Source of the DNA: Planococcus maritimus
GTDB lineage: Bacteria; Bacillota; Bacilli; Bacillales_A; Planococcaceae
DNA length: 64,000 nucleotides
Direction: 5' to 3'
Assembly: GCF_001687625.2 (NCBI RefSeq)
Contig: NZ_CP016538.2
Coordinates: forward strand, 2,448,501-2,512,500
A program made the position numbers and the translations under genes. The notes beneath the pieces were generated by a model, which made no database searches, was not told where the DNA came from, and saw only the letters and a list, made by a program, of their open reading frames with translations. Each line of letters begins with the position of its first letter. Position 1 is the stretch's first letter. Of the stretch, positions 60,527-64,000 are shown piece by piece.

Positions 60527-61429
60527 TTATTTAAACTTGAAGTTCAAGCTACTTTGGCCGATCAGTTTTTCCCCGTCTCGCCATAAATATTGAATTGCGT
60601 GTTGTTTCCCAAAATCCTGTTCCACAATATCAATGGTGATTGAAGAACTGTCAGACGAGCCAATTTCTTCGCTTACTTCTTCGCCGTCGCTGTCTATCTC
60701 AATCATCACAACTTCGCTTGGCTGTGGCTCTATCATTTCCCAGTCAACTACAATACTGTCGCCCTCCTCTACATCTCCAGTGTGTACATCGGAGATATCA
60801 TAGCCACTGTTGAAAGAACAATCATTCCAGCATACTTCGGAATAGATATGATCGAACACCACGCCGTTTGGATACTCGGAATTCACCTTCGTAATCGAGG
60901 GCATTTCCATAAAGCTGTACTTCGGAAGCTCCCCAGCCTTTTGCGCTGCTGTTTCTTCAATTACAATATTTCCTGCATATTGAGCTTTATTATCCCGGTC
61001 GATAAATTCTACCGTCAACGCATAATTCCCTTCTGTTTGCGGAAAGCGAAATTCTTTCGAGTCCGTGAGTTCAAGCTTGGTTTCTTGCCCGTCTTTCCAT
61101 AAAGAAGCGGTGATTTCTGGATTTGTCCAAATATCTCCGCCGTTTTCTTCATTCTCTTCAAACTCCAAATAGGCAGGCTGATTTAGAGAAACTGTCGTAA
61201 CTTCTTGTGACAAACCAAACTCTTCAACGTCCTGTATTGTTTCCGTCACTTCCCCACTAGAGGAAGTCCAACTTATATTAGCTTCTGTTAATTGCATGGG
61301 CCCGCTGCGTAAACTGTCATCCGCGTGCAAATATGCTCTTGGAACCCCTACGTCATAGTCCTCAGCAAGACACCCTGTCAGTACGAGCAAACTTAGCAAA
61401 ATTGTAAGTCGCATCAAATTTTTTTTCAT
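60527..61429 (-). CDS. Large lipoprotein, unknown function
   Basis: A 300-residue lipoprotein: MRLTILLSLLVLTGCLAED, lipobox LTGC. The acidic mature part has beta-rich segments that look like immunoglobulin-type domains (TKLELTDSKEFRFPQTEGNYALTVEFIDRDNKAQYAGNIVIEE) and a SEVCWNDCSFNSGYDIS segment with a CxxxC pair. A GGGAG box precedes the ATG. The family is not recognised. It is probably a surface protein; the small membrane protein genes follow on the same strand. Confidence 0.8.
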   Translation of the reverse strand: MKKNLMRLTILLSLLVLTGCLAEDYDVGVPRAYLHADDSLRSGPMQLTEANISWTSSSGEVTETIQDVEEFGLSQEVTTVSLNQPAYLEFEENEENGGDIWTNPEITASLWKDGQETKLELTDSKEFRFPQTEGNYALTVEFIDRDNKAQYAGNIVIEETAAQKAGELPKYSFMEMPSITKVNSEYPNGVVFDHIYSEVCWNDCSFNSGYDISDVHTGDVEEGDSIVVDWEMIEPQPSEVVMIEIDSDGEEVSEEIGSSDSSSITIDIVEQDFGKQHAIQYLWRDGEKLIGQSSLNFKFK

Positions 61430-61504
61430 ATTCAGACACTCCCGCTTCGTGACGGCTTTACGAAAAGCCGTTCAGTTCTATTTCAATAGGCTGCATATGT
61501 CTAA

Positions 61505-61993
61505 TCACCCTTTCGGCGTAAACTTCATCACGGCGTTGAACAGGTCGGACGTCGATTCCTGGAATCTTCTCTCCTCGCTCTTAAAGCTGTCGAGTAATGT
61601 ATAGCCGAAGACGAGTCCGGCGATTGTTTGGGCTGTGGTGCTACTGAACAGGATTAAACTGATTTGATTGTAGAATTCTGGATAGGGTAGATTTTCAAGT
61701 GGAAGAAAAGGCATAATTGACAACACGATTACTACAAAGGACAGAAGACCGACTGCCAAAAACTTGCTCCAATCAAATCCGCTGATCCGTTTCTCTTTTC
61801 GTTCTAGCATGAATTTAGGTGTACGTAACAGAATGCCGATAACGATTGGGAAAAGCGTGACGTAAATCCAATAAGGAACCAGGTTGAACGTTGTCTGCAT
61901 TCTTTCTTTCAATAATTCTTGCAGTTGCAAACCGAGATACACAATCAATGCAATAGCGATGCTCCAAGCAAAATAATAGAAAAATCGTTTCAT
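61505..61993 (-). CDS. Membrane protein, unknown
   Basis: A 162-residue protein with four hydrophobic segments (YYFAWSIAIALIVYLGLQL, WIYVTLFPIVIGILL, FLAVGLLSFVVIVLSIMPFL, ISLILFSSTTAQTIAGLVFGYTLL) and a polar C-terminal tail (RRFQESTSDLFNAVMKFTPKG). An AGGAGG box precedes the ATG. No family recognised. It precedes the large lipoprotein gene on the same strand. Confidence 0.75.
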   Translation of the reverse strand: MKRFFYYFAWSIAIALIVYLGLQLQELLKERMQTTFNLVPYWIYVTLFPIVIGILLRTPKFMLERKEKRISGFDWSKFLAVGLLSFVVIVLSIMPFLPLENLPYPEFYNQISLILFSSTTAQTIAGLVFGYTLLDSFKSEERRFQESTSDLFNAVMKFTPKG

Positions 61994-62164
61994 TCGTTTT
62001 CCTCCTTAGTTTTTATTCGTACTAATCTATACTGTTAAATACAGAAAAGCGTTTCATTTTTTTCCCAGCTTTCAATTACTAGTTCAAAATTTCCAGTATG
62101 CAGTCGTGTCTCCCACCTTAATAAAAATGAGGATCTCCCGCTTATCTTATTCCATAATTTAACT

Positions 62165-62194
62165 TTAACAGTTTTCTTCCAAAATCGATATACT
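62165..62194 (+). promoter_or_regulatory. Promoter of the gene at 62215
   Basis: TTAACA, an 18-bp spacer, TATACT, about 20 bases before the ATG, so the mRNA leader would be very short. Confidence 0.5.
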
Positions 62195-62214
62195 CTTTAT
62201 AGAGGTGATTTCTG

Positions 62215-62820
62215 ATGAATCCTATTTGTATATGCCAAGAAGATTTTAATCCTGAAGATGAATATCCTGTATTTGATACTGACTCAGTTCCCGCGAAGCT
62301 ATATGTATCCCCAGTTAATGATGAACATTACGATGCCGAGACGCAGCAGATTTTAATCCATTTCATTATCTCCCAGAACAGATTTCCTGTTCATTTAACT
62401 ATTGAGCTACTCTCAGGAGTATCCGATGAACTCAAAACCAGTTTTCAGAAACAAGCGATCGACCATTCGATAACGAATGAAAAGAATGGACGCACAAAGA
62501 TGGTTGTGCTTCGGGCAATATTAGAGAATCAGCATGCGGTAAACTTTGCGATAGCCAAAACTTTCTGGATTGCTTGTGCTAACCAATTTTACGTTCTATC
62601 TTGCCCAGATAGCTTGAGCTATTCTAAAGTGCAATCGACAGGCTGGTTCGGTAGAGAAAAACAGATATTGCGGCCATACTTCCCCACACTTTCTCACGCC
62701 TCCTTCATCGTCGTTTGGCACGACGGGCAGGGATTCAATCTTTATACTTCTGAAGAAAAATTCGCTACATCAGAAAATCTTGTGAGTCATTTCCCCTCAG
62801 ATACACAATTTGAATTTTGA
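62215..62820 (+). CDS. Hypothetical protein, unknown
   Basis: A 201-residue soluble protein without signal or membrane segments. It starts MNPICICQEDFNPEDEYPVFD and later has segments with alternating strands (HFIISQNRFPVHLTIELLSG, RTKMVVLRAILENQHAVNFAIAKTFWIACANQFYVLSCP). The frame is uninterrupted and has a GAGGTG box before the ATG. I do not recognise the family. It converges with the prs-like gene over a terminator. Confidence 0.72.
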   Translation: MNPICICQEDFNPEDEYPVFDTDSVPAKLYVSPVNDEHYDAETQQILIHFIISQNRFPVHLTIELLSGVSDELKTSFQKQAIDHSITNEKNGRTKMVVLRAILENQHAVNFAIAKTFWIACANQFYVLSCPDSLSYSKVQSTGWFGREKQILRPYFPTLSHASFIVVWHDGQGFNLYTSEEKFATSENLVSHFPSDTQFEF

Positions 62821-62830
62821 TAAGCAGGTT

Positions 62831-62882
62831 AAAACAAAACAAACCCCAAACGCGCGCCGTCTCTTCGGCACTCATTTGGGGT
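62831..62882 (-). terminator. Terminator of the prs-like gene
   Basis: ACCCCAAA (62843-62850) pairs with TTTGGGGT (62875-62882), with a T-rich run on the minus strand. Confidence 0.75.
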
Positions 62883-62901
62883 TCGTTGCATTTCTATATG
62901 G

Positions 62902-63855
62902 TCATCCTTCAAACAAAGGACTGACGGGTTTTTCGTTATGCACGTGCTCGATTGCTTCTGCGAGCAGTGGCGCGATCGATAAGATGGTGATTTTCGGAAT
63001 GCGTTTTTCTTTTGGTACATCGATCGTGTTGGTGACCACGAGTTCTGTCAACGCAGAGTCTTGGATGCGCTGGACGGAATCGCCGGACAAAACGGCATGC
63101 GTGCAGCATGCGTAGACGGCTTTGGCGCCGTTTTCCACAAGCAGGTCGGCCGCATCGGCGATGGTCGCTGCTGTGTCGACAATGTCGACGATGATGACAG
63201 CGTTTTTGCCTTGGATGTCCCCGACGATATTCATTGTGTCGGCTTCGCCCGGCTGCATTTTACGCTTGTCGATAAAGCCGATCGGCACGTCTAAGCGGTC
63301 CGCAAGTCTGCGGGCTCTGCTCAATCCGCCGTTATCCGGAGCGACGACGATGGCATCTTCGAGATTTTTATCGATGAAATGCTGGGACAATTCGGTAATG
63401 CCGAGCAATTGATCGACCGGAATATTGAAGAAACCTTGTACTTGCGGTGCGTGGAAATCCATCGTGATGATGTGGTCGACACCCGCTTTCACCAGCATGT
63501 TCGCGACAAGTTTCGCCGTGATTGGTTCACGCGAGCTCGCTTTGCGGTCTTGGCGCGCGTAGCCGTAATACGGGATGACCGCCGTGATGGAGTCTGCCGA
63601 TGCACGCTTCAAGGCGTCGATCATGATCAATAATTCCATGACATGCTCATGCCCTGGCTGCGAAGTCGATTGGACGATATAAACTTCCGCCCCTCGTACG
63701 CTTTCCTCGATATGGATTTGGATTTCCCCATCGCTAAAATGGGTGATGGAGTTTTTGCCCAGTTCACAGCCAAGATGCTCTGCGATTTCCTGCGCTAGTT
63801 CCTGATTTGAATTCAACGAAAATATCTTGAAATTGTCTCTTAATTGATAAGCCAC
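62902..63855 (-). CDS. Divergent ribose-phosphate pyrophosphokinase paralogue
   Basis: A 317-residue Prs family protein that aligns over the whole length with bacterial PRPP synthases: [77 protein letters not shown], and [12 protein letters not shown]. The PRPP-binding loop, DDxxDTAGT in active enzymes, reads VDIVDTAAT (about 223-231), the PDHGG loop is PDNGG, and the flexible KRR loop is KRK. Activity may therefore be changed or lost. A GTG start follows GGGGAG. It has no cell wall or glmU-type neighbours, as the usual prs gene has in Bacillales. Confidence 0.85.
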   Translation of the reverse strand: MAYQLRDNFKIFSLNSNQELAQEIAEHLGCELGKNSITHFSDGEIQIHIEESVRGAEVYIVQSTSQPGHEHVMELLIMIDALKRASADSITAVIPYYGYARQDRKASSREPITAKLVANMLVKAGVDHIITMDFHAPQVQGFFNIPVDQLLGITELSQHFIDKNLEDAIVVAPDNGGLSRARRLADRLDVPIGFIDKRKMQPGEADTMNIVGDIQGKNAVIIVDIVDTAATIADAADLLVENGAKAVYACCTHAVLSGDSVQRIQDSALTELVVTNTIDVPKEKRIPKITILSIAPLLAEAIEHVHNEKPVSPLFEG

Positions 63856-64000
63856 CGTTCAACTCCCCTTTCAGCAAAGTATAAGTTCGTAAATGAATAG
63901 CTGACTGTTTCCCATGAAAAAATCTCATCATGCGGTGTATATCAGTTGTTTTTATGATAGCTCTTTCTAGGGGCAAATGCCACCAAAGACGGAGAATCAT
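63856..64000. other. Intergenic region at the right edge
   Basis: 145 bases upstream of the prs-like gene. It should hold its promoter. A 78-codon frame on the minus strand runs in from the edge but overlaps the prs-like start in another frame and shows no signals. Confidence 0.35.

Noticed and set aside
63764-64000. 78-codon minus-strand frame at the right edge
   Set aside because: It overlaps the start of the prs-like gene in another frame; no signals.

Overview
The window looks like a chromosome segment of a low-to-moderate GC Gram-positive bacterium of the Planococcaceae (Planococcus/Planomicrobium type). This is inferred from protein family content (YwqCDE-type tyrosine kinase system, PaiAB, YkkCD, YdhK, YczE), strong AGGAGG ribosome binding sites, many lipoproteins and the T-box and guanidine-I riboswitches. 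No database search was possible.

1-22.1 kb is an exopolysaccharide or capsule locus, almost all on the minus strand. It reads from right to left: chain-length regulator and tyrosine kinase (ywqC, ywqD), PHP phosphatase (ywqE), membrane UDP-sugar 4,6-dehydratase, priming sugar transferase, a very AT-rich serotype-like core (epimerase, GT4, TupA-like ATP-grasp, two GT2s, EpsG/Wzy-type polymerase, glycosyltransferase, Wzx flippase), then UDP-glucose dehydrogenase and UDP-glucuronate 4-epimerase. galU follows under its own promoter. Divergent from ywqC are an SGNH-like surface protein and an LCP ligase; a further glycosyltransferase and a sugar epimerase lie beyond. A truncated secreted protein runs off the left edge.

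22.5-30.9 kb is rich in non-coding repeats: a 21-bp tandem array, 76-bp and 84-bp hairpin elements with compensatory base changes and a filled/empty site, a 262-bp tandem array and GC-rich elements. Between them lie a secreted 5'-nucleotidase, a lipoprotein, an acyltransferase and a patatin-like lipase.

31-51 kb is an ordinary accessory and housekeeping mixture: NlpC/P60 endopeptidase, ArsR-like regulator, VOC protein, thioredoxin-fold protein, HAD hydrolase, three NUDIX proteins, a P-loop kinase, paralogous lipoproteins, an alpha/beta hydrolase, a two-component system beside ydhK and a DUF305 gene, and an MFS transporter behind a T-box leader.

50-58.3 kb holds marR-paiA-paiB, a guanidine-I riboswitch with the SMR pair ykkC-ykkD, a hydroxyacyl-CoA dehydrogenase, a CueP-like lipoprotein, and a sucrose pair (fructokinase plus a frameshifted sucrose-6-phosphate hydrolase). 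58.7-64 kb has a cold shock gene, a run of very small membrane proteins, a large lipoprotein, and a divergent ribose-phosphate pyrophosphokinase paralogue.

The most notable signals are the structured repeat families, which sit in intergenic spaces and separate paiA from paiB and the guanidine riboswitch from its gene, and the T-box placed directly in front of a transporter rather than a synthetase.
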